DNA of 64,000 nucleotides from Bacteroidota bacterium (GTDB taxonomy: Bacteria > Bacteroidota > Bacteroidia > B-17B0 > Aurantibacillaceae): the NCBI GenBank assembly GCA_016711805.1, contig JADJSH010000038.1, positions 62,001 to 126,000 on the forward strand. Reading direction: 5' to 3'. Shown in pieces: positions 33,855 to 42,564 of this stretch (positions are counted from its first letter, which is position 1; each line of letters opens with the position of its first letter). The translations under genes and the position numbers were made by a program. The notes beneath the pieces are model-generated. The model saw nothing but the letters and a program-made list of their open reading frames with translations. It ran no database searches and was not told the DNA's origin.

Positions 33855-35191
33855 TAAGCTCTAATTTTATTCAATCTATCGTAATGAGAAATATCTACAA
33901 ATTTTTTCTTTTGCGCGATTTCAATAAATTCGTGTTTGAAGTGGCGAATAGCTGCTGCTACTGGCCATGCTGCGGCTTCACCTAAAGGACAAATTGTTTT
34001 ACCTTCAATTTTACTTTGAATGTCCCACAATAAATCTACATCACTTTCATTAGCCGTGCCATCTAAAAACTTCTTCAATATTTTTTCCATCCAACCTGTT
34101 CCTTCACGGCAAGGCGAACATTGTCCGCAAGACTCATGATGATAGAAACGAGAGAATGTAAATAAATTTTTCACGATGCTTGTATCTTCGTCCATTGCAA
34201 TAAATCCACCAGAACCCAACATCGTACCTGTCGCAAAACCACCGTCTGATAAGCTTTCGTATGTCATTAAACGAGGCTCGCCTTTAGCAGTTTTTAAAAT
34301 TAGTTCAGTTGGTAAAATTGGCACCGAAGAACCACCTGCTACTACTGCTTTTAATTTTTTTCCATTACGGATACCTCCGCAATATTCATCGCTATAAATA
34401 AAATCTTCAACCGTAATTCCTAATTCAATTTCGTAAACACCTGGTTTATTGATATGTCCTGATGCAGAAATTAATTTTGTACCAGTAGATTTTCCTACAC
34501 CAATTTTAGCGTATTCTTCTCCACCCATATTCACAATTGGAACCACAGCGGCAATAGTCTCAACGTTATTAACAACAGTTGGACAACCCCATAAACCAGC
34601 TACAGCTGGAAATGGTGGTTTGATACGTGGGTTACCACGTTTACCTTCTAATGATTCTAACAAAGCAGTTTCTTCTCCACAGATATAAGCGCCACCACCA
34701 ACTTGTACGTAGCAATCGTGAGAGAAATCAGTTCCTAAAATATTTTTTCCTAACCAACCTGCAGCGTAAGCCTCAGCAATAGCCGCTTCTACAATACGAG
34801 CTACATAAAAATATTCGCCACGGATATAGATGTAAGATGTTTTTGCTCCTAATGCAAATGAAGAAGTGATCATTCCTTCAATTAGTGCATGAGGGATTTT
34901 TTCCATCAAATAACGATCTTTAAATGTTCCTGGCTCAGATTCATCCGCATTACAAACTAAGTAACGAGGAACGCCTTCTGGTTTAGCCAAAAAACTCCAT
35001 TTCATTCCTGTTGGGAAACCTGCACCACCACGGCCACGTAAGCCTGATTTTTTTACTTCATCAGTTACTTGATCTGGTTGCATTGTTTTTAATGCTTTCT
35101 CTACAGAAGCATAACCACCATGTGCGCGATACACTTCTAACGTATGAATGTTAGGTACGTGATCGTTATGTATTAATAATTTTCTTCCCAT
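33854..35191 (-). CDS. nuoF: NADH-quinone oxidoreductase subunit F
   Basis: The 445-residue subunit binds FMN and NADH and carries 4Fe-4S cluster N3. GLRGRGGAGFPTGMKW (near residue 49) is the NADH/FMN glycine loop. YICGEETALLESLEGKRGNP follows, and ESCGQCSPCREG (near 352) gives three of the cluster cysteines. It begins ten bases after nuoE. Confidence 0.96.
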   Translation of the reverse strand: MGRKLLIHNDHVPNIHTLEVYRAHGGYASVEKALKTMQPDQVTDEVKKSGLRGRGGAGFPTGMKWSFLAKPEGVPRYLVCNADESEPGTFKDRYLMEKIPHALIEGMITSSFALGAKTSYIYIRGEYFYVARIVEAAIAEAYAAGWLGKNILGTDFSHDCYVQVGGGAYICGEETALLESLEGKRGNPRIKPPFPAVAGLWGCPTVVNNVETIAAVVPIVNMGGEEYAKIGVGKSTGTKLISASGHINKPGVYEIELGITVEDFIYSDEYCGGIRNGKKLKAVVAGGSSVPILPTELILKTAKGEPRLMTYESLSDGGFATGTMLGSGGFIAMDEDTSIVKNLFTFSRFYHHESCGQCSPCREGTGWMEKILKKFLDGTANESDVDLLWDIQSKIEGKTICPLGEAAAWPVAAAIRHFKHEFIEIAQKKKFVDISHYDRLNKIRA

Positions 35192-35201
35192 CGTTTAATG
35201 G

Positions 35202-35783
35202 TTATAATGTGTTTTTATAATCTAAATCTGTATAACTTCTTAATCTTCCTTCGTTTTTGTAGGTTTCTAAAATAGCATCTACTTTTTCGTAAGTTAAATT
35301 TTCGTGGTAGCTAGCTCCGCATTGTAACATCGGTGCTGTACCACAAGACCCTAAACATTCTGCTACTTTTAAAGAGAACATGCCATCCTTAGTTGTTTCA
35401 CCAACTTTGATGTTTAATTTTTTCTCAATGTATTTTACAATGTCTTCTGCTCCGTTTAACCAACAAGAACTTGTTTGGCAAACTTCTAATACACATTTTC
35501 CCATTGGTTTTAAATTGTACATCGTGTAAAACGATGCCACTTCAAAGACCTCCACTGGACGAATTTTTAAAATTGATGCAACATAATCCATTGTTTCTGG
35601 ACTTAGCCAACCACCAAATTCAGCTTGCGCTAAATGTAAGATTGGCAATAAAGCCGATTTCTGTTTTCCTTCTGGATAACGTGAAATAATGGTTTGTGCA
35701 GTCTTCATAGCCTCTTCGCTGAAAACTGTTTCAGCGCGTTTAGCTTTATCAAATTTTTGTGCTCCGTGAACTTGTGAACTCAT
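35202..35783 (-). CDS. nuoE: NADH-quinone oxidoreductase subunit E
   Basis: The 193-residue thioredoxin-like subunit carries 2Fe-2S cluster N1a. The cysteines are in VCQTSSCWLNG and AECLGSCGTAPMLQ. An N-terminal helical extension of about 25 residues is present. The gene restarts the operon after the inserted four-helix-bundle gene. Confidence 0.95.
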   Translation of the reverse strand: MSSQVHGAQKFDKAKRAETVFSEEAMKTAQTIISRYPEGKQKSALLPILHLAQAEFGGWLSPETMDYVASILKIRPVEVFEVASFYTMYNLKPMGKCVLEVCQTSSCWLNGAEDIVKYIEKKLNIKVGETTKDGMFSLKVAECLGSCGTAPMLQCGASYHENLTYEKVDAILETYKNEGRLRSYTDLDYKNTL

Positions 35784-35796
35784 TTATTATTAATTT

Positions 35797-35823
35797 AAAA
35801 ATTAAAAGTTAAAAGTTAAAAGT
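35797..35823. repeat. AAGTTAAAA repeat, left border of the inserted gene
   Basis: The word AAAAGTT is repeated twice in tandem. The right border (36206-36240) carries the same word in inverted orientation. Together they flank the four-helix-bundle gene. Confidence 0.55.
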
Positions 35824-36195
35824 CTATTCTTTTGGAGAAGACTTATCATCTTTTAAGTTTAAAATTATTTTTGCTATTACTTTTTCTATTTGTTTTAATT
35901 CTTCCCAACATTTATTAAGTGCTTCTGATTTATAATCATAACCTTTTGTTATGACTTCAAACCAAAAATCTGTTTCATTTGCAGATTTCAGTGCAATTGC
36001 ATAATACTTTACCAACTCTTTTCTTGATACACTTGATTTACCCTCTCTAACATTTGCTCCAACCGATGTTCCACTTCTTCTAACTTGATCAACAATATCA
36101 AAATCTATTTTTTCTTTTTTTAATAAAGCAGAAAGTTTAACTATTGAAATGGCAAATTCTAAGGTCCATTCTTTTATGTCTTTCTGATATTTCAA
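35824..36195 (-). CDS. Four-helix-bundle protein (23S rRNA intervening-sequence type)
   Basis: The 123-residue helical protein has the IVS/S23 family core: DQVRRSGTSVGANVREGKSS near residue 41, SRKELVKYYAIALKSANETD next, and a final helix with CWEELKQIEKVIAKI. The family was first found in 23S rRNA intervening sequences and often occurs as isolated genes between host genes; function is unknown. It lies between nuoD and nuoE in operon direction. The borders carry short inverted AAGTTAAAA words, as if a cassette had inserted here. No catalytic motif is seen. Confidence 0.88.
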   Translation of the reverse strand: MKYQKDIKEWTLEFAISIVKLSALLKKEKIDFDIVDQVRRSGTSVGANVREGKSSVSRKELVKYYAIALKSANETDFWFEVITKGYDYKSEALNKCWEELKQIEKVIAKIILNLKDDKSSPKE

Positions 36196-36205
36196 ACTTA
36201 TCTGC

Positions 36206-36240
36206 TTTTTAAATTTTAACTTATATCTTTTTAACTTGAA
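36206..36240. repeat. Inverted AAGTTAAAA-type repeat, right border of the inserted gene
   Basis: On the minus strand it reads AAGTTAAAAAGATATAAGTTAAAA, two AAGTTAAAA words. It lies directly after the nuoD stop and mirrors 35797-35823. Confidence 0.55.
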
Positions 36241-37455
36241 TTAAGCGTCTAATTCTCCTGCAATCACATTCATGCTACTCATGGTTAAGATAGCATCTGA
36301 TAACATAATTCCTTTTACCATTTCAGGATATGCTTGATAATAAATAAAGCATGGTCTGCGGAAATGTAAACGGAACGGTGTTCTACCACCATCACTAATT
36401 AAGTAAAAACCTAATTCTCCATTTCCACCTTCTACACAGTGATAAACTTCTCCTTTAGGAATATCTGTTTCACCCATCACAATTTTAAAGTGATAGATTA
36501 ATGCTTCCATGTTATTATACACTTGCTCTTTTGGAGGCAAGAAAAAATCTGGTAAATCAGCATGCATTGGTCCTTCAGGCATTTTTTTAATAGCCTGTTC
36601 AATGATGCTTAATGATTGCCACATTTCGTGTTGACGAACCATAAAACGATCGTATGTATCACCTTGTGTTCCTACAGGAACTGTAAAAGTAAAATCTTCG
36701 TATGAAGAATATGGATTCATCACACGCACATCATAATCAACACCTGCTGCACGTAAGTTTGGTCCAACAAAACTATAACTCAATGCCATCTCAGCACTTA
36801 TAGGACCGCAGTTAACCGTACGGTCCATAAAAATTTTATTACGCTCTAATAAATTAGAAAACTCTTTTAAGCCTTTAGGATATTCTTTTAAGAATGTATC
36901 AATTAAGTCCCAGGTTTTTTTGCTCCACTCTTGATCAAAACCCCCAATACGACCAATGTTAGTCGTTAAACGCGCTCCGCAAATTTCTTCGAAGATTTCG
37001 TAAATTTTTTCTCTCCACTGAAAGATGTATAAGAAGCCCGTCATGGCGCCAGTATCAACACCAATTACAGAGTTACAAATAATATGATCCGCAATACGAG
37101 ATAACTCCATGATAATCACACGGTGGTATTCAGCACGTTTTGGAATTTTTGCTCCTAATAATTTTTCTACCGTCATGTACCAACCCATGTTATTGATTGG
37201 CGATGAACAATAATTTAAACGATCGGTAATAGGCGTAATTTGTGCATAAGGACGACGCTCTGCTAATTTTTCGAAAGCACGGTGAATATATCCAATAGTA
37301 GGAACGGCAGAGTGAATAATTTCACCATCCATTTTTAATACATTTTGGAAAATACCATGTGTAGCAGGATGCGTTGGCCCAAGGTTAAGCGTAGAATATT
37401 CTTTTTCTTCGATAACTTCCTGATTAACGGAATATGTTGTTTCTTTTTTACTCAT
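36241..37455 (-). CDS. nuoD: NADH-quinone oxidoreductase subunit D
   Basis: The 404-residue subunit lines the quinone-binding pocket and is related to hydrogenase large subunits. LNLGPTHPATHGIFQNVL (near residue 25) contains the His and Asp residues of the quinone site. HRAFEKLAERRPYAQITPIT (near 67) and the C-terminal LSDAILTMSSMNVIAGELDA are typical. It is not fused to NuoC. Confidence 0.96.
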   Translation of the reverse strand: MSKKETTYSVNQEVIEEKEYSTLNLGPTHPATHGIFQNVLKMDGEIIHSAVPTIGYIHRAFEKLAERRPYAQITPITDRLNYCSSPINNMGWYMTVEKLLGAKIPKRAEYHRVIIMELSRIADHIICNSVIGVDTGAMTGFLYIFQWREKIYEIFEEICGARLTTNIGRIGGFDQEWSKKTWDLIDTFLKEYPKGLKEFSNLLERNKIFMDRTVNCGPISAEMALSYSFVGPNLRAAGVDYDVRVMNPYSSYEDFTFTVPVGTQGDTYDRFMVRQHEMWQSLSIIEQAIKKMPEGPMHADLPDFFLPPKEQVYNNMEALIYHFKIVMGETDIPKGEVYHCVEGGNGELGFYLISDGGRTPFRLHFRRPCFIYYQAYPEMVKGIMLSDAILTMSSMNVIAGELDA

Positions 37456-37481
37456 GATTGAATCTGATTTTTGTGATTCTA

Positions 37482-37976
37482 TTAACGTCCAAACATTTCA
37501 TCTTTCTTATCCGTTCTTCCTTGATCTTCTAATGGATATTCTTTTCTTAAAGGAAAAATATCCATTTCATCTACGTTTAAAATACGCTTTAAGTTTGGAT
37601 GACCTTTAAATTTAACTCCAAAGAAATCGTAAGTTTCTCTTTCCATCCAGTTTGCTGCAGGCCATAAATCGGTTGCCGTAGCTACTTCAGGTTTATTAAT
37701 GTCAAAAAATGTTTTTAAACGAATGCGGTAATTTTTTGGCATGTTATGTAAATGATAAATCACGCCTAAGTGTTTCTCATCTGCTGTTTGCATGCCGCAT
37801 AAATCCGTTAAGAAATGAAAATTTAGTTCTTCATCTTCCTTTAAGAATTTTAATACGTCGTGTATTCTATCTTTTTGAATAGTAAAAACTGGGTAATCGT
37901 AAAGTAATTCCGCAGATTCAATATCTCCGTGGAAGTGCTCCTTTAATTTATTATTAACGATTTCTAAAAGCTCCAT
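37482..37976 (-). CDS. nuoC: NADH-quinone oxidoreductase subunit C
   Basis: The 164-residue subunit ends with the family signature, DIFPLRKEYPLEDQGRTDK near 140. TATDLWPAANWMERETYDFFG (near residue 100) matches the conserved W-x-ERE-x-YD-x-FG element. It is separate from NuoD, as usual in this phylum. Confidence 0.94.
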   Translation of the reverse strand: MELLEIVNNKLKEHFHGDIESAELLYDYPVFTIQKDRIHDVLKFLKEDEELNFHFLTDLCGMQTADEKHLGVIYHLHNMPKNYRIRLKTFFDINKPEVATATDLWPAANWMERETYDFFGVKFKGHPNLKRILNVDEMDIFPLRKEYPLEDQGRTDKKDEMFGR

Positions 37977-37989
37977 AGTAATTTTTAAA

Positions 37990-38553
37990 TTATTCTATTC
38001 CGTATGAGTTTAACATTTTCTTGTACTCTTCTGAATTTCTTCTTCTAAAAGATTCGTTTTGAGCCATCTCTTGTATTTTAAGAACACCTTCTAAAATTTG
38101 TTCAGGACGTGGAGGGCAGCCTGGTACATATACGTCAACTGGAATAATTTTATCAATGCCTTGTAAAACAGAATATGTATCAAAAATACCACCAGTGCTA
38201 GCGCAAGCGCCAACTGATAATACCCAACGTGGTTCCGCCATTTGTTCGTAAACTTGACGTAAGGTTGGTCCCATTTTTTTTGCAATAGTTCCCATCACCA
38301 TTAGCATATCAGCTTGACGAGGAGAGAAACTTAAACGCTCTGAACCAAAACGTCCTAAATCGTAATGAGAAGCCATGGTTGCCATGAACTCAATACCGCA
38401 ACAAGATGTTGCGAATGGTAACGGCCATAACGAATTTTTACGAGCCATTCCAACTACATCTTCTAATTTTGTTGCAAAAAAACCAGGACCTTCAAGCCCT
38501 TCAGGCATTTTAGCGATTTCTGGTTTTGTACGTTTTATAATTTCTTTTGCCAT
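37990..38553 (-). CDS. nuoB: NADH-quinone oxidoreductase subunit B
   Basis: The 187-residue subunit carries cluster N2, the last electron carrier before quinone. FATSCCGIEFMATMASHYDL (near 47) gives the tandem Cys; VGACASTGG and VYVPGCPPRPEQIL give the other two. Spacing is normal. Confidence 0.96.
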   Translation of the reverse strand: MAKEIIKRTKPEIAKMPEGLEGPGFFATKLEDVVGMARKNSLWPLPFATSCCGIEFMATMASHYDLGRFGSERLSFSPRQADMLMVMGTIAKKMGPTLRQVYEQMAEPRWVLSVGACASTGGIFDTYSVLQGIDKIIPVDVYVPGCPPRPEQILEGVLKIQEMAQNESFRRRNSEEYKKMLNSYGIE

Positions 38554-38575
38554 TTTTTTTAATTTTAGAGTTGAA

Positions 38576-38950
38576 TTATTCTTCCCACTTCAATGCTTTT
38601 TTAGAAAGCATGTAGTAGAATCCAACTAATAACAATATAATGAATGTAAACACTTCGATAACGCCTGTCATTCCTAAATCTTTGAAATTTACAGCCCAAG
38701 GGTACATGAAAATAACCTCTATGTCGAAAAGCACAAATAAAATAGCCACTAAGAAATACTTAATGGCAAATGGTAAACGAGCATTTCCTTCTGATTCTAC
38801 ACCACATTCAAAAGAATCTAACTTGATTTTTGTTTTACGTTTTGGTCCTAACCAATGTGACGCAATCATCGTCGTTATTACAAATCCGAGTGCAACTAAA
38901 AACATTAAAACAATTGGTAAATAATCTAAAGGAGATGAAGCTGTGTTCAT
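38576..38950 (-). CDS. nuoA: NADH-quinone oxidoreductase subunit A
   Basis: The 124-residue subunit has three membrane helices. The conserved loop FECGVESEGNARLPFAIKYF (near 48) contains the Cys and Glu residues near the quinone site. The second helix has FVLFDIEVIFMYPWA. It is the first gene of the operon; no clean TAnnTTTG box is seen upstream. Confidence 0.94.
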   Translation of the reverse strand: MNTASSPLDYLPIVLMFLVALGFVITTMIASHWLGPKRKTKIKLDSFECGVESEGNARLPFAIKYFLVAILFVLFDIEVIFMYPWAVNFKDLGMTGVIEVFTFIILLLVGFYYMLSKKALKWEE

Positions 38951-39103
38951 AAAATTGCTGTTTAATTATTGATTGTAAGGTTAACGATTTTTGTGGAAAT
39001 CATCAAGTAATCAGTCTATTTTTTGGTATTTAGAACTATTATAAATAAGGATTGGTTCCTAATTATAACTACGTATAAAAAGATTGTCTTTTAAGTATTG
39101 AAT

Positions 39104-39147
39104 AAAAAAAGAGTCATTTACATTTTTTCGTAAATGACTCTTTTTTT
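39104..39147 (-). terminator. Terminator of the large BNR/PKD T9SS gene
   Basis: The perfect 11-base stem is GAGTCATTTAC (39111-39121) with GTAAATGACTC (39130-39140), extended by A7/T7 pairing. It could act in both directions. Confidence 0.85.
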
Positions 39148-39163
39148 ATTCATCATGTTACTA

Positions 39164-42100
39164 TTATTGCTTAATAAATTTATACGTTGAGGCCGATTGA
39201 TTATTATAAAATTTTATCTCGTACGTGCCAGCCGATAAATCTGAGATGTTAATAGATTCATTACTATTTAAATTAATTACACCGCTTTTTGTAATTTGTC
39301 CTTGCACCGAGTAGATACTATAATTTATAGATTTCTGAACCATTACTGGACTATTTATATAAATCATATCCTTTGCAGGATTTGGACTGATACTAATTGT
39401 ATTTTCAAATGAAACGGCCTCGATACCAGTAAATACTACGCTTACCGTAGATGATGTGCCAGCTGGGCAACCATAAAGAGGACTTACGACAACATGATAC
39501 ACACCAGCTTGAGTAACCGTATATGTTTGCGCTGTAGCGCCACTAATAATTGTATTATTAAAATACCACTGGTTATTTGTTGCAGAACTAGAAGTTAACA
39601 CATTAGCATTTTGAGAAATAGTAGGCGTTGGTGCTGCACTGCCAACAAAAATTGTAGCTGTTTTTACACTAGAACAGGCGCCAGTAGTTCCGGTAACCGT
39701 ATAAACCGTGGTAACCGTAGGCGATGCAATGATATAATTTGTTGTAGCACCAGTAGACCAAGAATATGTAGAGGCACCTGTAGCATTAATGAGTTTAGAA
39801 ACTCCAGTTTGACAAATAGTAGGAGTAGTTACTGAAATATTTGGTGGAGAAATAACGTTAACTGTACCACTATATGATGCGCTTGAACCATTGACATTAG
39901 TTGAAATTAAAGATACTGTATAAACACCCACCGCAGTATAGGTTACTGTTGGGTTTATTACATTTGATGTTGGTGTAGTTGCTCCAGTTAAAGTCCAGCT
40001 CCAAGAAGTAGGAAGTCCAGACGATTGATCCGTTATCACAAATGGTGTGTTTACACAAGCTGACGAAAATGCTGTGGAAAAATTAGCTATTGGTGCAGAG
40101 TTTGGATTAGCATATAAATCAGATTGCCAAACTCCTCGTCCGTAAGTAGCTGCTCTCAACTTACTCGTTGGATAAAAAATTTCGAAATCATTTACAATCA
40201 CATTAGGTAAACCTGTCATGAAAGGCGTCCAAGAACTCATACTTCCATCTCTAAAATAAACTCCAACATCCGTACCAACGTACAACTCATCATTAGTATT
40301 GTTTGTGTAAATGATACAATTTACAGGCAAATTAGGAAGGCCTGTTGAGATGTTTAACCAACTAGCTCCGCCATCAGTAGTTTTAAATACTTTATTTGCA
40401 GCAGAATATCCCGAAAAAGTAACAAACACATTATTTGCATCTGTATTATCAACTGCAATTCGGGTAATTTGAGCAGAAGCGGTAGGCAACCCACTTGTTA
40501 TGGTTGACCAGCTGGTTCCTCCGTTAGTTGTTTTATAAATAGCTCCACTAGTTGCTGCATATAACACTAAAGAATTTGAAGGGGCCGCAGCTAAATATAA
40601 TATTTGCCCACTTCCACTTATATTTCCCATTTGAGTCCAATTTGTACCTTTATTGGTTGATTTGAATACCTGTTGATAGCCGCAATAGTAAGTGTTCGCT
40701 GCATGTGGAGATTGAATAATAGGTGCAATCCATGCGCCAGTACCTGTAAGCCCATTGGTTATACTAGTCCAATTTGCTCCACCATTATTTGAAATATTAA
40801 AATCTCCATAAACATAACTCTCTACCATCGTATTATTATTAGTTCTATCTATGAAACAATCTGCCCCATCTCCGCCATAAACTTCCGTCCAAGTAGAACC
40901 ATTCAATAAATTTGTACCATTATCTTGATGACCAGAAAGCACGTAGTTTGCAGTGGTTGTGGATTGTCCTATGCGATAGGATTGAGCAATATTCATTTGT
41001 CCATTAATTGTTGTCCATGATGCTCCACTATTTGTTGATCGAGAAATCCCACCATCATGGCCTAAATAACAAGTTGTTCCGCTCACGTATTCAACAGCGT
41101 GTAAATCTGCATGCACGTACGGAGCGCCTCCTCCATACCAATGTGTATTTAAACTCCACGTTGCTCCACCATCTAATGACTTCCAAGTATTTACTCCACC
41201 ACATGTTATTTCTTCTTTATCTGTTGGAGATACACCACAAGCTATATCATACCAACCTTGTCCACCTGTGTCAGAACCATCTGGATCCCAACCAAAAATA
41301 TTGGGAGAGCTTGATCTTAGAGTAAAACTTGTTCCAGAATTAGTTGAGCGATAAACTCCTCCAAACGAATTATCAGACGCACTTCTTAAAATATATACAT
41401 AATTTGGATCGGCTGGAGTTACAGAGATAACTTGTCTAGCTCCTGCAGAAGGAAGACCAGAAGTAATTTGCACAAAAGAAGCAGAAGTATTACCGCCCGT
41501 TGTAGTTTTAAAAAATGTGGAACTAGTAACCGCATAAACAGTGCTTGTATCGTTAGGTCGGTATTCCATATCTTTAAAACCTCCAGTCTTCACTAGTGTC
41601 CATGATGTTCCTCCATTGTTTGTTCTATAAATTCCAGCAGAAGTTGCTGCAAACAAAATATTAGGATTCAATGGGTTAATCAATAATCGACCAATTCTTC
41701 GTTGTAAAGAAACTGCCCATGTTAAACCAGTCGGGTTCCAAGTTACACCACCATCTGTGGATTTTAAAACGCCTGTAGCGTAAGTATCTCCAGCATCAAT
41801 ATCACCCGTAGCTAAATACATAATATTAGTGTTGGTTGGGTTTATTGCTAAATCCGAACAGCCTAATACTTCTAACGAATTAGTATTTGTGTTCCAAGTA
41901 CTGCCGTTATTAGTAGAAACCCATAAACCACCAGCTCCTGTTCCTAAAAAAATTGTGTTTACATTACCAGGCATAAATCGTATAAATGTTACGCGCCCAG
42001 CATCTCCTCCTATTGGTGAACCATAAGGTCCCATGGCTGTCCAATTACCTGTTGTAGAAGTTGCATTTGGAGAACTGATCTTTTGCGCAGCAACAGGATT

Positions 42101-42385
42101 TTGCGCTAAATATATTTTAAATTCCTCTAACGCTTTTGCTCTAGACGCTAATTTTAAATCTCCAGACGGATATACGCGCGGCTCTGTAAGCCATTCCCAA
42201 CGACGAAATGCTTTGTACCCTTTTCCTCTTTCATAGGTTTTGTTTTGCCAATAGTTATTAAACTCTTGTTGTATGGAATAAAAATTTTGAGTCGAGTCTT
42301 GCATTTTATCAACCCATAATTGAGCTGAAATATCAAGATGAATCAGTAAAAAGAAAATTGAGCTTAGTTTGATAGTTAGTTTCAT
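39164..42385 (-). CDS. Large T9SS-exported BNR/VPS10-like repeat protein with PKD and sorting domains
   Basis: The 1073-residue secreted protein has a signal peptide (1-21, ending ISAQ). About residues 115-740 are sialidase-like/VPS10-type beta-propeller repeats, with many Asp-box-like motifs (STNNGSTWN, STDGGVTW, TTDGGASW). A PKD domain (about 770-850) and two Ig-like segments follow (about 850-980). A C-terminal T9SS type A domain (about 990-1073) has ISISPNPAKDMIYI and DLSAGTYEIKFYNNQ. Similar proteins are common cargo in gliding or biofilm-forming Bacteroidota; the target is unknown. It is a single gene. Confidence 0.88.
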   Translation of the reverse strand: MKLTIKLSSIFFLLIHLDISAQLWVDKMQDSTQNFYSIQQEFNNYWQNKTYERGKGYKAFRRWEWLTEPRVYPSGDLKLASRAKALEEFKIYLAQNPVAAQKISSPNATSTTGNWTAMGPYGSPIGGDAGRVTFIRFMPGNVNTIFLGTGAGGLWVSTNNGSTWNTNTNSLEVLGCSDLAINPTNTNIMYLATGDIDAGDTYATGVLKSTDGGVTWNPTGLTWAVSLQRRIGRLLINPLNPNILFAATSAGIYRTNNGGTSWTLVKTGGFKDMEYRPNDTSTVYAVTSSTFFKTTTGGNTSASFVQITSGLPSAGARQVISVTPADPNYVYILRSASDNSFGGVYRSTNSGTSFTLRSSSPNIFGWDPDGSDTGGQGWYDIACGVSPTDKEEITCGGVNTWKSLDGGATWSLNTHWYGGGAPYVHADLHAVEYVSGTTCYLGHDGGISRSTNSGASWTTINGQMNIAQSYRIGQSTTTANYVLSGHQDNGTNLLNGSTWTEVYGGDGADCFIDRTNNNTMVESYVYGDFNISNNGGANWTSITNGLTGTGAWIAPIIQSPHAANTYYCGYQQVFKSTNKGTNWTQMGNISGSGQILYLAAAPSNSLVLYAATSGAIYKTTNGGTSWSTITSGLPTASAQITRIAVDNTDANNVFVTFSGYSAANKVFKTTDGGASWLNISTGLPNLPVNCIIYTNNTNDELYVGTDVGVYFRDGSMSSWTPFMTGLPNVIVNDFEIFYPTSKLRAATYGRGVWQSDLYANPNSAPIANFSTAFSSACVNTPFVITDQSSGLPTSWSWTLTGATTPTSNVINPTVTYTAVGVYTVSLISTNVNGSSASYSGTVNVISPPNISVTTPTICQTGVSKLINATGASTYSWSTGATTNYIIASPTVTTVYTVTGTTGACSSVKTATIFVGSAAPTPTISQNANVLTSSSATNNQWYFNNTIISGATAQTYTVTQAGVYHVVVSPLYGCPAGTSSTVSVVFTGIEAVSFENTISISPNPAKDMIYINSPVMVQKSINYSIYSVQGQITKSGVINLNSNESINISDLSAGTYEIKFYNNQSASTYKFIKQ

Positions 42386-42529
42386 TTGCTGTGTTTTTGA
42401 ATTTGCACTTGCACTAAGCTATATCAATAATTTTTAATTACCAACGAAAAGCCAATAAAATTAACCCTTTTATAGTAGTCTTAAGCGTAAATAATTTGTA
42501 GAAAAACTGTAACAAAAATTTTGTTTAAC

Positions 42530-42560
42530 AATAAAGCCGCTCAAATTAAGCGGCTTTATT
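42530..42560 (-). terminator. yidC terminator
   Basis: The stem is AATAAAGCCGCT (42530-42541) with AGCGGCTTTATT (42549-42560), just after the yidC stop in transcription direction. T-rich sequence follows on the minus strand. Confidence 0.85.
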
Positions 42561-42564
42561 CAAT

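Noticed and set aside
41008..41325. Plus-strand frame of 105 codons in the large T9SS gene
   Set aside because: It is antisense to Asp-box repeats of a well-supported gene; no domain, no promoter.
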